Shown in pieces: positions 11,215 through 23,858 of a DNA stretch of 64,000 bases. Numbering within the stretch: the first letter of the stretch is position 1; every line of letters begins with the position of its first letter. The position numbers were made by a program, and so were the translations under genes. The DNA is from Marsupella aquatica (lineage: Eukaryota > Marchantiophyta). The stretch lies in assembly GCA_973895155.1 (NCBI GenBank), contig OZ316891.1, forward strand, positions 27,652,001 to 27,716,000. Reading direction: 5' to 3'. Under the pieces are notes generated by a model, which worked only from the letters and a program-made list of their open reading frames with translations, had not been told where the DNA came from and did no database searches.

Positions 11215-14200
11215 ATGGTGCCTCGGGTAGCAATGGATGCTGCCCATGCTGCCGCAGTAATGGTGCGAGTTCATGGCCCTGTAAGACGCCCTACTTCACC
11301 CCAATACATTCTGTTCACCATCTCTGCAACTAAATTTTACTACACAGATGGGGCAAACAGGTCGCTGCAATGTACAAAGGATGGGAGTCACTGCCGCGAC
11401 ATCGCTGATGTCCCCTCCTTTAGTTTTCTGTACTTCTAAGCATTTTGCCGTTGTTGAGTTTCAAAATTTTTTCGTGGTCGTAGGATCCAAAAGGGAGAAA
11501 AATGCGGAGGCATGCTTTTTTCCACACCGAGTGAGTATCCTTACTTCCATTTTGCTCTTTCTCTGAAAGTCAATTTGACACTTGCTTTCAAGGCTTTACC
11601 CCGGTCTTGTAAATGAGGCCCTAAGTTTCTTGTTTATTGCGAATTGTCTCATTTTCTTCATTGCAGCGTTCGAAATTATGTCATAATAACCTTGGAACAA
11701 CATTTAGGTCAGGGGACACGACACTTTCGGCTTCGGGCTTTCTTTCACTGAAGACCGCTGCCTTGAAGATAGGGGAGAAAGTAGTACCTCAGTACCAAAA
11801 TCAATTTCTGTGTGCAACGGTGTCAAGTTCTTCGGTTGTAGTGGTCACATGTGCCTCCATTATCGAGCCTTTCCTTTCTCAGCAGCCTTATGGGACTTCT
11901 CCGGTTGAGGTGATCTCTGCGGTCGAGTCTTTCTTTCTTCTTTATTTACAAGCCTTCTAACTAGGTGGGGTTGATAACAATTGAAATGCATCTCTAGGAC
12001 AATCTCTAGAGGTGTGGAGGGTAGCTTTGTGGTTTTTAGGTGCACTGAGTTGGAGATTATGCGGAGTTTGAGAGTCAATCATTTTCAATTGTAATTGAAT
12101 CTGTGTTGGTTATCACAGGCAAGAGTCTCACCAAAATTGATTCCAGGAGCAGAAATAGACGTCCTTGTTGAGGTACGTTGAGGTTATGAATTGAGGTTTG
12201 ATTTTGAATTAATCCTACATCTACACTGCTGTGACGTATCTTTCAGCAAACAAGGGTGCGTAGGAAGAATCTCGGTCCTGTGGAATGAAACATGCGCTTT
12301 ACAACCTGTACCTGCATTTTATACACTTGACCCCATTTCCTGCTCGTATTGTTGGTTTGGCTTCGTTGAGATTTCTCCGATGCTACAACAAAGAGGTTTA
12401 CTTATGTAGCCTGCGAGAAGACGAAATTCCCTACCATACTGATGTCCCACAGTTGTTTTTCTCTGTAGAGGGTACTAGAACTTCACCGTGCTGCCGTTTT
12501 ATGTAATATTCAGAGGCTAGCTTATTTGATATGTGGCTGGTATTGTAGGTGCTAGATGGCAAGCCAACTGACGGGGACAACCGTTCTCAGTGCTGGATAC
12601 CAGCTGAACTTGAACGTGTGGTGCGTATGAGATGTTGGTCCAAAAACAAAGTGTCTAATTCAAGTATGCACACTTGTAATGGTTTTCTCCGGGGCTTTAA
12701 TATGGCTTGTGTAGACATTGGCCTGAGCAGTACTGCGAACCTGAGTTACGACCACTGTCCCTCAAGTGTACAGATACTAATATCCTGGATCCGCTCACGA
12801 GCCGCTTTCAGTTCCTGACATTCATTTGTACATGTGTACTATATATTAACTTACTTACTAGGTCTTCGTCTTGGTAATCAGGTGGACATCCCTGCTGCTG
12901 GGGCAGCTCTGCAAGGTCTATTGGATGTCCATGGTGGTAGCGTAGATGGAGCTTGGGAAGTTGGTTGGGCCCTGGCTCCTTTAGAAGGAAACTCTCAACT
13001 GCAAGGTCTTGGTGCTGGAGCAGTTACAACAAGAGCAATCGTGGTACGTTAGTTGGCAATGTGGATTTTCTGCTGGACTTGAAATCTGAATTGCAAAGTT
13101 GTGCTCATGGCCAAAACGACATAGACATGTATGTTTCCACCGTGTACTACGGAACAGTGATCGCGAGTTTCAAGTTTCCTCTCTCCAGAAGTCAATCTGA
13201 AGTTGAATGACTCATTGTTTTCATCTCTACATCATTTATTGGCAGACTCCTTTTAGAATGGAGACTGGTCACAAGTCGAACGCCCCCAAGATCATCATCC
13301 GTGGGCAAAATTAGGACTTGAATGACGGAAAACCAGGTTTTAAAAGTGACAGATACTAAACAGCAGACAGCATTGCGTGTAGCCAGTTCACAGCCAGCCA
13401 TTGGACTAGTACTGTAAACACACGTCATAGTTCTGGTTGGTATTGTACTCTCTGTATCATTAGTCGTGAGTAAGAGCACTCTCACAGTTGCCGGGGCCAA
13501 CAGCACGGCCTGATTGGACTCCAATCAAATTATCTTACCAAAACATAGATTTCTTGTGGTTTCAGGTCTGGACTGTACATTATCAGCTTTGCCATGTCTC
13601 AAAGCTCCTAGAGAACTAATGCTTTAAGTATATACCTCCCTCTTAAATAATTTATCTAGTGAGTTAGTATTCTCCCTCAATATGGTAGATTGATCTCCTG
13701 ACCTATGTGGACTTTCTGCAGGAAAATGAACCTTCAAGACGTTGGGCAACTGCAGAAGAGCCAGCATTCAGCTCTGATGAAACGAATGGCGTCAGAGTGG
13801 GCAGTTTATCTATGGCAGCAACAAGAGTGGCGATTCTGAGCCTCTCTTGGGGAGAAATGGAGCCAGCTTCAAGCTTTCAAGACAGTAGCTTTCAGCAAGC
13901 ATCTGAAAAGCACAGGCAATCAGAGGTTAGGCGATTTAGTCTCTTTGAACGTTCTCAAGGCCTATTTGACCTAGGGATTGATCGTACTTACCCTGAAAGC
14001 GTTTAAACCTATCTGGTAAAGACACTGATGTGTATGTATTCTTTGAAAGGGTCCCAGCTTTCTTAGTTATTGCAATATACCGGATTCCGAAGTTCATTTG
14101 ATGGATTTTGGATATTCTGTATGTTCCGTCCTTTAAAGTTGAGCTGTAGTAGAGTTTACCCGACTTTTCAGCACGTTTAAGTTCAATCAGCAGGCTGGGG

Positions 14201-17200
14201 ACTTGTGGGATTCTTGAGTAACGCGTAGGCCAGCTTCACTTGTGGCAAATCGTGGTGACCTATACCAGTATCTGGCGTTAGATGCTGGGTACAGAAACAA
14301 AGAACTGTTTTTGCTCAACAGTTTGGCTCCCGACCTGCAGGTTTCCTTTGGCTTGGCAGTGGCCAGTTCCTTGAAGCGAGGCGATTTTTTATTGGCTGTG
14401 GGTTCCCCTTTTGGAGCATTATCACCGTTGCATTTTCATAATAGGTAAGAATCAGAACAATGTTGAATATAATTATAATATTATACGCTGTTCTTGACTT
14501 GATCAAGAGCCATTTTAAGAAACGGTACGTGACTACCAGCCTGCGTGACCATGTCACCAGATATGATTTTCTGTATCGTGGTGGATTGCTTGATTGCCTG
14601 CTGCAGGATGTAATTAACACAACCCAAAAAATAGAAAGGCACATTTATGGGATTGCGGTTGTTGATAAGTTCCCTTTATGATTGAGATTGGTATCAGCTT
14701 GTCAGCAGGGGTTGTGTCAAATTGTTGGCCTCCAGCATCAAAATCAGCTGCTCTCCTAATGGCAGATGTTCGCTGTCTTCCTGGTGAGCGTCCGTCATTC
14801 TATTCTATTCTATTCTATTCTATTCTATTCTATTCTATTCTATTCTATTCTGAAACTGTCTTACTTACTGCAGTCCTCTTTCCAAAGGAAATACTTCAAG
14901 TACCTTGAAAATTCCTGGTTCGGCATATATCACTAAATCATTAGCTCCTGCAGCCTATGCCGCTGTTTGGATGTTTGCTGCAGATTTGGAATGTTGTAGA
15001 TGTTTCGATTTTCTTGGGTTTTTGCTGTCGCAGGAATGGAGGGTGGCCCTGTTCTTGATGAGCGTGGTGCGCTTGTTGGGATGTTAACAAGACCTCTTCG
15101 GCAACGAAGTGGAGGGGCAGAAGTCCAGGCATGTCTATGACTTCCCAAATTTTGATAGCTGTAACTGAAATTGAATATTAAGTCCACTGGTCGCTAAAGT
15201 GAGCGAGGGACAGAAAGGTGGCAAATAGGCCAGATTTGCTACTGAAATACTACCCTGGTGGTCGAGATTGTAAGCTAGCTATAAGGTTATGCTCTTTCCC
15301 TCGTTTTCCAGCTGAAGTTAACGAACAGTATTAACCTCTGGAGAGCTGGAGCTGACACCTCAGCTGGCCTACGATTTGGGATATTGACGGATCTGCAGCT
15401 AGTTTACGCAAAATGTCACAGAGAGGATCATTTTCTTTCTTTGACACAAACTTGGCAATTGCAGTTGGTGATGACGGCTTCGGTGTTAGCGCCAGCTCTT
15501 CATCATGCTGGAGTTACACTTGGAGTACCTTTTGCACAACAGTCTGTGTCATTTGATCATGATGCTGCCAATTCAACTCGTTTCAGTGGTACAAGTAGTT
15601 CTCTTGAGGCTGATTCTTGTACAGGCATGATGAGATCCTTAGACGTGCAGTCGAATTCTCTTGCTGCACCGGCCGTTGCACGTGCTTTGAAGTCAGTTGT
15701 GCTTGTCACAATTGGTGATGGAGCTTGGGCTTCTGGTGTAATTATCAGTAAAACGGGCCTCATTCTCACAAATGCACATCTTCTGGAACCTTGGCGATTT
15801 GGAAAGACGCGGTCGGCTCATCAACATGCCCTCTTATCTAGATGTGCTGGTGGATCTGCTCTGAGAGACGGTGGGGAGATGAAATATGATCATTTCTACT
15901 CCGGTTTTGATGAAGTTGGAGCACAGGGATATGGTCACTTGAACAATGATGAGAAGCTGACTTCAGAAAAGCATGACCACTCCCAGTCTTCCTCATTTCC
16001 ATCTTCTACGATGTTTGGAATGGAGGATAGTATTACCCAATCAGAGGCCACTATTAAGCCCGCAGAAATGAAATGGAGAGCCTACCAGCGAATAAGGGTT
16101 AGATTGGATCACCAACATATTCGTTCTTGGCACAATGCTGAGGCCATTTATGTGTCACAAGGGCCTCTTGACATTGCCTTGTTGCAGCTCATCTCACCGC
16201 CACCAGATCTGAGTCCAATTGTTCCAGAGGAGTCTTGTCCCCCTCCAGGCTCAACAGCTGTAGTCATTGGTCATGGTCTATTTGGACCCCGAGCAGGTAC
16301 TGCCGAATTTAATTTAATTTTCGGGTTTCCTCATATTCGTTTTGTCAAATACCATTTGCGACTTACGAGTTTAGTTGGATTTGTGGGCACTACTTAACTA
16401 GATTCAGTTTGTTGTTTTCTTTCTCAAATGCGAAGTGCGCCTGAAAAGGTTGGTTTTTTGGCTTGTTAGGCTGCATCTCGGGCTTTACTAGCCTTTGAAT
16501 AGAAATTCTATGAACAGATCTTTCAGATGTTCGTGTCAGCTTTACTTGGCGTTCTTGGCACCGAGCCAAATCCCTATGGCCTGACCTCAGTTCCTGTGCT
16601 TGCTGGCGCTGTTTTTTGTTGTTGTTGCAGAACTGTCTCCATCAGTCAGTGCAGGTGTGGTTGCAAGAGTCGTAAAAGCAGGAAGGCAGGCTGTAGATAG
16701 AGGTCATTACGATGAGAATGGAGATCTTATGTATCCAGCTATGCTTCAGACAACAGCCGCAGTGCATCCTGGTGGCAGTGGCGGTGCTGTTGTCAACAGT
16801 CTGGGACGAATGATAGGTTTAGTTACAAGGTTAGAGCACTCTCAGCAGTACCATGGTGAACTCGAAGGCGTATCGCTGCTTGATTGGGAGAAGCACTGAT
16901 CTCGAGCCGACGTTTTAAGTGTTCCTGGCTTAGGCTGCCGCTAAGACTCTGATTTTATCTTATCGCAGTTTGGTCAAAGTTGGTTTTGATGCTTACATAT
17001 CGATTGTACGTTGTTTGTAGCAATGCAAGACACAGCGGTGGAAGTGTGATACCATTTCTGAATTTCAGTGTACCATATGGAGCACTTTCTCCAATATTCG
17101 ACTTTGCCTCAAAAGGTAAGCTTTTCCTCCCTTGAAGGTAGTGATGGAAATGGAGTACAAATGTCGAAGTGGGCCAGGGTGAATTAAAATTGACCCAGCT

Positions 17201-17866
17201 GTATCTCAAATGGGGTCAGGAATAAATTGAAATAATACACTTATCATGGGGCTCAAAGCGCACGAAACAGACAACTCAAAGCCACGGGGATCATGAACTA
17301 ATCTTACAAGGATGCACCTGATGTAGCGTTTATGACGACGGTACCCGGCTTGTGCGGTTCCTGATCCCAGCCCTCGTCTTTTCCTTTTTCATTAAGACTT
17401 TAGAATCTTCATGGCGAAGAGGCTTAAGCTTGTTTGTTGTTGAAGGAATGTATTGATAACGGAAGATCTGATTCTGTTGACATATTTATGGAAGTCTTAG
17501 TCTACTTGTTGAAGACTGATTGGGTGGGTTGCAGATGTTGCAGATGTGACTTCTCTTGCAGAACTTGACAGGCCAGACAAGTTTCTCTCAGCCGTATGGG
17601 CTTTGGTGCCGTCTACTCCACCTCGGCCACCGCCGCAAGCTCTGCCCACTCCTCGACCCTCAGACCTGTCTCAACCACTTGACGATCATATCAAGGGTCT
17701 CCCAAGAGGTTCCCGGTTTGCTAAATTCATCGCCGAAAGGGGTGCTGAGCTCTCTCTGAAGCAGCAAGGACAGTCAGAAAATGGTTCACCAATCTCACAG
17801 AAGGTTTTTGAATTGCAAACGAAGTCTAAGGCTTCGCTCGATCCACGTATTTGTAGCCGTTTGTGA
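11215..17866 (+). CDS. DEG15: Glyoxysomal/peroxisomal processing protease, DEG15 (TYSND1) family
   Basis: A trypsin-like serine protease that, in this family, removes PTS2 presequences from proteins imported into peroxisomes. I join 14 exons: 11215-11280, 11484-11530, 11708-11909, 12119-12172, 12549-12620, 12882-13043, 13722-13925, 14341-14444, 14698-14783, 15034-15128, 15465-16296, 16631-16829, 17021-17115, 17535-17866, giving about 849 residues with all phases compatible. Family landmarks: VMVRVHGP then [12 protein letters not shown] at the N-terminus, [35 protein letters not shown] and [13 protein letters not shown]. The triad is His (TNAH, about 469), Asp ([10 protein letters not shown], about 600) and Ser (HPGGSGGAV, about 691). 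The protein ends in Ser-Arg-Leu, a type 1 peroxisomal targeting signal. Intron 10 appears to use a GC donor (CCAG|GCATGT). The start could be the ATG at 11233 instead. It is longer than the roughly 700-residue Arabidopsis protein, mainly through a polar insert after the His motif. Confidence 0.93.
14797..14851. repeat. (ATTCT)n microsatellite in DEG15 intron 9
   Basis: Eleven uninterrupted ATTCT pentamers lie within the 14784-15033 intron. A length-variable marker is likely; no effect on splicing is evident. Confidence 0.95.
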
Positions 17867-20050
17867 ATCACTTACAGCTCTATTTTAATATGCAGATCAA
17901 ATCTCTGTAAAGACTTTCGAAGGAAGTTTTTTATGGGCAGGAGAAGAGATTCTGACTGAGAGCGAAGCCAAATTCTGTGACATTTGGATGTTGAGCATCC
18001 TCTTGTATCTGGCAGCAAGTGGTTCGACACAAACAGTTTTTGTTAACTAGGAGCACGGAACGAGAATCATGGCGGACGTTTGATTCATATGAGTGCAAAG
18101 GCTTGAGTTACAAGTAGGGATGCAGCTATAGCTGACAAGTGCCATGTACATGTAGTAGTTACGAAACCATCACAATGCGGGCTCATTGCCCTCTCACATT
18201 CAGGCATCTGTGCCAAAGTTGTACACTAGTCAAATGCCTATTGGCAGTGACACCTACCTAACCCAAATCAAAAGCAGGAGTCAGCATGTGTCTTTTGATT
18301 CAGGAGGGCTCTCTACTTTTCTGCGCCTGTTTGTTTTCTCAACCCTTTTTGTGTTGCGATCAATTCTCTGAATGAAGACTTCCATCGTTTGTTTTTTCTG
18401 AGAGGGTGTGGAGTTCTTAACGTTTTGGGGTTCAATGTTGTATACTGAAACAGAGTATATATCTCATTGCTGAGTGGGAGTATCAAAGTGAGTGACGGCA
18501 TGTCTGTAGTACTAGTACTCAGTATGACAGTGATCTTCAACAGCGGATGCGTTGGTGAAGTCAGAACGGGAAACCTCTTTAGCTTAGGCTTAGAAGTTTG
18601 AATGAATTTTGGAGTTTGATGGGTTTGAACGATTCGGTAGTACTCTTACTCAATAGTCATTTATCTTCAACAGCGGATGACTTGGTGAAGTCAGAACGAG
18701 AAACCTCTTCGCTTAGGATCAGAAGCTCGAAAGAATATTGGCAGTTTGATGGGTTTTTGAACGATTCTGCGAAGTCGAACTAAAAATAACAATCTTATCA
18801 GTTTATGACTCAAGTCCATAGCTTCGAATGTACAAAACGAGGCGGCAGGGTTTCTGGGGCGATTATAGTGTTCACTGGTGACTCATCAGCAGGAGAACCA
18901 TAATTCCCTGTTCCTTGTTTTATTGCAGAGGGTTTTGGAGAGATTAGTGCCCTTAGTGATTTTTCTTTCAGGCTCCCTGTATAGTAGAATCACCCACCCT
19001 CTTGGGCAAGAGCCCTCAGGTTTTTTTGGTTGGGTTTTTTGGTTGTGTGTGTGTGTTGGGTGTTGGACACAGGAAAGCTTAAAGTGTCATGATATGAAAG
19101 TGAAAGAGGTTATTGGCTGAACTTTCAGTTCAGTTATGTGATTGGGGGCAAAAAATGCCTTCAAAGTATTTTCTCCGCATATAGTTTTCTCCTCATAGGA
19201 ATGGAGGCACAAAAATATACTTTGGTTATAATATTCTCACTCAGACTAACAAACTTTGGTTATAATATTCTCACTCAGACTAACACTCTTTGGTTTGTAT
19301 ACAGTACTCAATCATGGGGTATTGGGGTGTACATGCTACATAGTATATTGCATTACACACAAATGAAAGTACATTAATGCTCCCCCCTCAATGTACTTGT
19401 GTACTTCATTCTCTCACCATTTAATGTCTTTGTGGTTTTCTTGGTAGAATTTCTTAATGCTTTTATATATTTCACTTTGGGTGTAATTGATCACCTTGAA
19501 AAAGTAGGACTCTTAAAGGGGCTTCCTTTTTGTTTTTGGGTGAAATTGGTCAACTCGAAAAGATTTTTAAAGGGGCGTCCTTTTTTTTTAGAAGAAACTA
19601 TGAGTAAGGAGCATGCCCATGGTTGATCTCATTATTTCTTTTCTTTGAGAGTTAAAAGGGATAGAGGATCAAGGGTATTCCAAAGAAGAGGAAGATCAAA
19701 AAGACAAAAAGAAACATTTTTGTTTGGCCGGGATGGAGGATTACTTAAAAGAATTTTTTCTTCAATTGTTGAGAGGTTTAAGGGTATTTAAGGGAGAGAT
19801 TTTCAAAATGATCTTTGTTTGTACTTTTTTCTTGCTAGAGGGGGCAGACACTAGTTGATTGTATCAAACTAGCGAACCCCTATATTCAATCTTAGAAGTG
19901 GGGAGCGATGGATGGTTTAAGGGTATTTTAAGGGGAGGAACAAAAAAGACAAAGAAGGGAGAGATTTCAGGTTTTATAAATCTTTCTTTTTTCTTGCAAG
20001 AGGGGGTCAACATCAAAACAAAATAAAATGTGCTTTTATTCCTTTTCTAG
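17867..20050. other. Gene-free interval downstream of DEG15
   Basis: The first few hundred bases are probably the DEG15 3' untranslated region. Two local tandem duplications are present: a 130-bp one listed separately, and a 34-bp one at 19220-19286 (TTTGGTTATAATATTCTCAC unit). From 19650 to 20010 purine-rich DNA repeats GGTTTAAGGGTATTTTAAGG and CTTGCAAGAGGGGG-like motifs twice. No gene was recognised, and no Walker A motif for the helicase relic that follows was found. Confidence 0.5.
18508..18772. repeat. 130-bp tandem duplication
   Basis: Two adjacent copies (about 18508-18637 and 18638-18772) share blocks such as CTTCAACAGCGGATG, GGTGAAGTCAGAACG, GAAACCTCTT and GTTTGATGGGTTT. The offset is 130 bp. 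The copies differ by scattered substitutions and small indels. No reading frame is preserved. Confidence 0.85.
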
Positions 20051-21355
20051 ACATCCGCATTGATCAAAATTGCACCCACAGGAGTTGTAGCTCATGCCAT
20101 TAAAGGACAAACCTATCATTCAACCTTATCAATAAGACCGATGCAAAAATTTGAGGTTTCGAAAGGACTTGCACTCTTACGATTGCAAAAGCGTTGGAAG
20201 CATATACAATATTTGATTATCGATGAAAAATCCATGATAGGATTAAAATTACTTGCAAAAATAGATTCACGTCTACAACAAGCATTTTCTAGCTCCTCAG
20301 ATAAAAAAATTGGTGGGATTTTTGTTATATTATTTGCAAATTTTGGGCAACTGCCTCCGGTGGGAGATACTCCTCTATTTGGGGATCTATCCAATTTAGG
20401 TGGGGATGCACTTGATCAAACATTGCAAGGAAAATTAGCATATTTTTCATTTGAGGTTTCCACCATCTTATCAACAGTGATGCGCCAATGAGGCAATGAT
20501 CAAGAGCAGATCAAGTTTAGAGACTTATTACTAAGATTGCACGATTGATGTTGCATGCTTGAAGATTGGGTGTTGATGGCGACACGATTTAAAGTGGATT
20601 GTAATGGACGCTTAAAATTAGCGCAACAAGAATTGGAGGAGATGAAAGATGCTATTCGGATCTATCGAAGATGAAAAAATGTTGTAACCTACGACAAATT
20701 TGTTCTCAAAGATAGTGGTTTTCCTGTCAAGATTTTGGTTGCCAATCATCCAACAGGGGGTAGCGATGCCTTGAAAGGTAGTGTAGATGATGCCGGAGGT
20801 CTTGTGACCAAAATACTCTTATCTAAAGGATCCAACATCATGTTTACCCAAAATCTTTGGGTACAAGAGGGTCTTGTGAATGAAAATACAGGGGTTGTGC
20901 ATGATCTTGTATGGTTAGATCCTTTGGATGTCACTACCAATTTTCCCTATATCACTTTTGTAGCTATGAAAAGTTATAAAAGCCCTACATGTTGGCATAC
21001 TACAAACGAAATTATAACATTGGTTCCAATACCTTTATCTGTGACCACATGGGAGAAAGAGACATCACATGGACAGAAATCATTATCGAGAAAATGATTT
21101 CCTTTAGTTCTTGCAGATGCTATAACAGTTCACAAGACCCAAGGTACAACTGTTGAAAAAGCAACACTTGACTTGAGCAGTTCGGAATTTGCAATTGGCC
21201 TCAACTATGTAGCGGTATCGCGCGTAAAAAAGTTGTGCAATATAGTATTTGAGAAATATTTTGTCTACGAGCGAGTTCAGCCTTTAGATGCTGGTTTGTA
21301 TATACGTCAACGAAAGGTTGACGATGAGAGGAGAAAAAGACTAAATTATTTATGA
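20051..21355 (+). pseudogene. PIF1-like helicase relic, one frame broken only by TGA codons
   Basis: One reading frame runs through the whole interval with PIF1-family motifs in order: APTGVVAHAIKGQTYHS (motif Ia region), LIIDEKSMIG (Walker B, with DE intact), ILFANFGQLPPVGD (motif III, where the usual GDFxQLPP has become ANF), LSTVMRQ, ILLSKGSNIMFTQNLWVQEG (motif IV/V region) and AITVHKTQGTTVEKATLDLS (motif V), then LNYVAVSRVKKL (motif VI). Stops at 20489-20491, 20546-20548, 20672-20674 and 21095-21097 are all TGA; there is no frameshift. The Walker A exon is missing: the frame opens at a splice-acceptor-like TTTTCTAG at 20050. PIF1-like genes of this type occur alone or inside Helitrons in plants. 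No Rep domain or Helitron ends were seen. Confidence 0.85.
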
Positions 21356-21599
21356 TTTAATTCAGATTAGGTAGTGGACCCTTTAGGGTTAATTTAGGTG
21401 AGTCTTTTAGATAAATTTAGGTTTTGATACATTTTTTTCTCTATCAAATAAAAATTACATGTATTCTATTTTAAGCTTATATTATTTTGAGGTATCATAT
21501 TATAATGAATTATCTTGTCCTTGTATTTATTAATTTATCTCAAATTTAAATGCAACCCCAACTTATCATGTTTTTGTACTATTGCAAGTCAAATTCGGG
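21356..21599. other. AT-rich flank of the helicase relic
   Basis: No gene or repeat was recognised. The relic's own final stop at 21353-21355 is followed by ordinary AT-rich DNA. Confidence 0.5.
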
Positions 21600-21611
21600 T
21601 CAAAGCATTTT

Positions 21612-21682
21612 AGGACCCGAGTTTTGAACCCGAGACCTTCCCCTCGCGAGAGTGATCACTATACTGATGAAACATTCATGTA
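21612..21682 (-). repeat. tRNA-derived, SINE-head-like sequence with A-box and B-box matches
   Basis: Read on the minus strand the sequence begins GTTTCATCAGTATAGTGATC, close to the D-arm/A-box of a valine-like tRNA. It then has AAGGTCTCGGGTTCAAAAC, matching a T-arm with B box GGTTCRANNC, and pairs into CTCGGG. The anticodon arm is too short and the acceptor ends do not pair, so it cannot be a working tRNA. A SINE head or a decayed tRNA is the likely source. No poly(A) tail was identified. Confidence 0.4.
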
Positions 21683-21959
21683 TTTGTAACAATAACTAAT
21701 CACTCACAAGTCACAAATTATAAGAGTAGTTCAGCCTTTGTGACCAAACCGCTTTGGTCACGAGCATTTTATACACGGTAACCACGGGAACCAACAAAAC
21801 CCACCTCCTTCAGTTGAGTAAGTGAGGCAGGTGCATGGACAGACTATCAGAAGAATCCACTGAAACCCTTCTATTGCTAGTTAGACTCAAGGGTATAATA
21901 ACTCAACAAAGGAAAAGGTAGCAGGGTTTTGGGGGCATGTAAGGGTATCCTTGAGCGCT

Positions 21960-22353
21960 AAGTGAGGGCTCCAGAGGGCTCCAGACACTGTTGGTAGTCT
22001 GTGTGCAGGGAAACAAAGGGTGACAAGGGACATGGCTAGGTGAAGTGAAACATGCGGGGAGAAACAACGGGTGCCAGGGGAAATAGCTGGGTGAAGTGAA
22101 AGTGCCTTGTGACACCTTGGGTGTCAGGGGCAATGGTGAGGTGATAGGGGAGATGGCCCTGCCTTCAAGCCATTAGGTCTCACTGGCCATCCTCCAGGCT
22201 ACCTCCAAGGCGAGTGAGTTACCATGTGGCAAAGGGAACCCCACATGCGAGTTAATACTAACCCAAAATACGAAATGGAAAAGTGAGTTACCATGTGACA
22301 ATGGGAACTCACATACTAGTTAATACTGACCCAAATACTATATGAAATGGAGG
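21960..22353. repeat. Two short tandem repeat families
   Basis: At about 22005-22145 a unit of about 55 bp recurs (GGGAAACAAAGGGTGACAAG then GCTAGGTGAAGTGAAA). At 22214-22353 a unit of about 70 bp is duplicated (GTGAGTTACCATGTG then AGTTAATACTRACCCAAA). There is no coding potential. Confidence 0.75.
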
Positions 22354-22639
22354 ACAGGTTAATAATAATTTTTATTTTTAGAAGGCACATTAATGTACTT
22401 TGGGGGACAAGTTAGTAAAAAACTGCAAACACAAGAGAGAAAGAAACGAAAAGTCAATAGGGTTTTTGGGGCCCCCATCCCATCGTCGGGAGCTTGGAAG
22501 GCACCCTAAAAGTTACCACAGTAAAAGTCACCCCAGCGGCACTGATCGGATAACTGATCACTGGCGGTACAGTAGTCCAGTACTGTAGTAGGGTTTTGGG
22601 GAATCCATCCGACACCGAAGGGTTTTATTAATACAGTAC

Positions 22640-23858
22640 GTTTTCTCTAGTACTCCATGGATCCATCAATCAATCAATCAATCTATCACTCCCCTTCATC
22701 GGTCCAGACACATTCCTGCATGCTGTCCTCTCGCTGTCCACTGAATCTCTCTCGTGCTCTTCTCGTCTCCTCTGCCTTTTTCGCGTCCCTCTCCACTCCC
22801 GAGATTCATTCCTGGATCCCCACCACTGTCCTCATCTTTATTGTTAGGTTCGATTCCGCTTCAGCCCTCTCTCTCTCTCTCTGTCTCTCACTCTCTCTCT
22901 CCTGTCACTGCTGTTTCTCCGGGGAAGAGCTGTGATCACGGCATTGCTCCACTGCTGTGCTGTGCCTCATCTTTGTGGGGATTGTTGAATCGGGTTTTTG
23001 GGACTCGAATTGGATTATGGGGTGACTGACAGAGTGGTCGACTTTGCTTTCGTCTTGATTGGGGTGCTGGGGCGGGTTCGGGTTTGATTTGAATTTTGGG
23101 TCAGTTCGCAGAGTGCGAGATTGATTGACGGTGAGGGACTGAGGGAGGGAGGCGAGGGGCGAATTAGTGTATCAGCTCCGGCTGGTGTCATTCTTTTGAA
23201 TTCCGTCTTCGTTCGCCTGTTGTCTTGCAAGCTTGCTTGCTTGCTTGGTGTAGAGTGTCCTGCCCTGTCGGCAGTGTTTCTCTCTGCCTTCAGCCCCTCT
23301 CCTCGTTTCTCCGTTGTTTTCTCACTCTGGGTGACCTGACTTTGTTGTAAGTCGACACTCATTGTGAGTTTCTCTCTTGCTGTCTGGGAGAGTTGGAAGA
23401 AGCAATTCTTGGTTGGAGTATATCTACAGCAGTGATCCTCGTTGGTACAGTTGTTGCTGTCTCGCCTTTCCACACCCCTCCATCTCTGTGTTGCCGTTCG
23501 TAGACCGTGGGTTTGGGTTTACTCTATCCAGTCCGGAGCTCTGCCTCAGCTCTCCTTGTTTCGGCCTTTCTGGGTTTAGGAGGAAAGCAGCAGCAGCGCC
23601 ACCAACATGGCACTTTCTGGATTCATGCCGTCGAACTATTCTCTCCTTCCCATTCAGGACTGAGGTCTTAGAAGCAGCCCTGTCATGATACCCTAGAGCT
23701 CTCCTTCCGTCCCCTGAGCCTGCTCTGCTGTGCTTGTTGTCCTTCTGGTCCTCCGCCGGAGTGGAAGGACTGGACTGACTGGAAAGCTAGCGTTTGGGTC
23801 TTGCAGCACTCACACACTGGCAGGAAGGTAGAGACGAGGGTGGGGTTGCCTATGGGAG
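22640..23858 (+). promoter_or_regulatory. Probable promoter and long CT-rich leader of the NUMOD3 gene
   Basis: This interval before the NUMOD3 ATG has a CAATCAAT run at 22668-22684 and a (CT)n tract at 22868-22912, then T/C-rich DNA with several short upstream frames (for example an ATG near 23121). Long pyrimidine-rich leaders with upstream ORFs are common in plants. I see no clear TATA box. The extent of the transcript is inferred. Confidence 0.4.

Noticed and set aside
20051-21355. Helitron
   Set aside because: Only a PIF1-like helicase is present; no Rep/HUH domain, and no TC start or CTRR end with hairpin was found near it.
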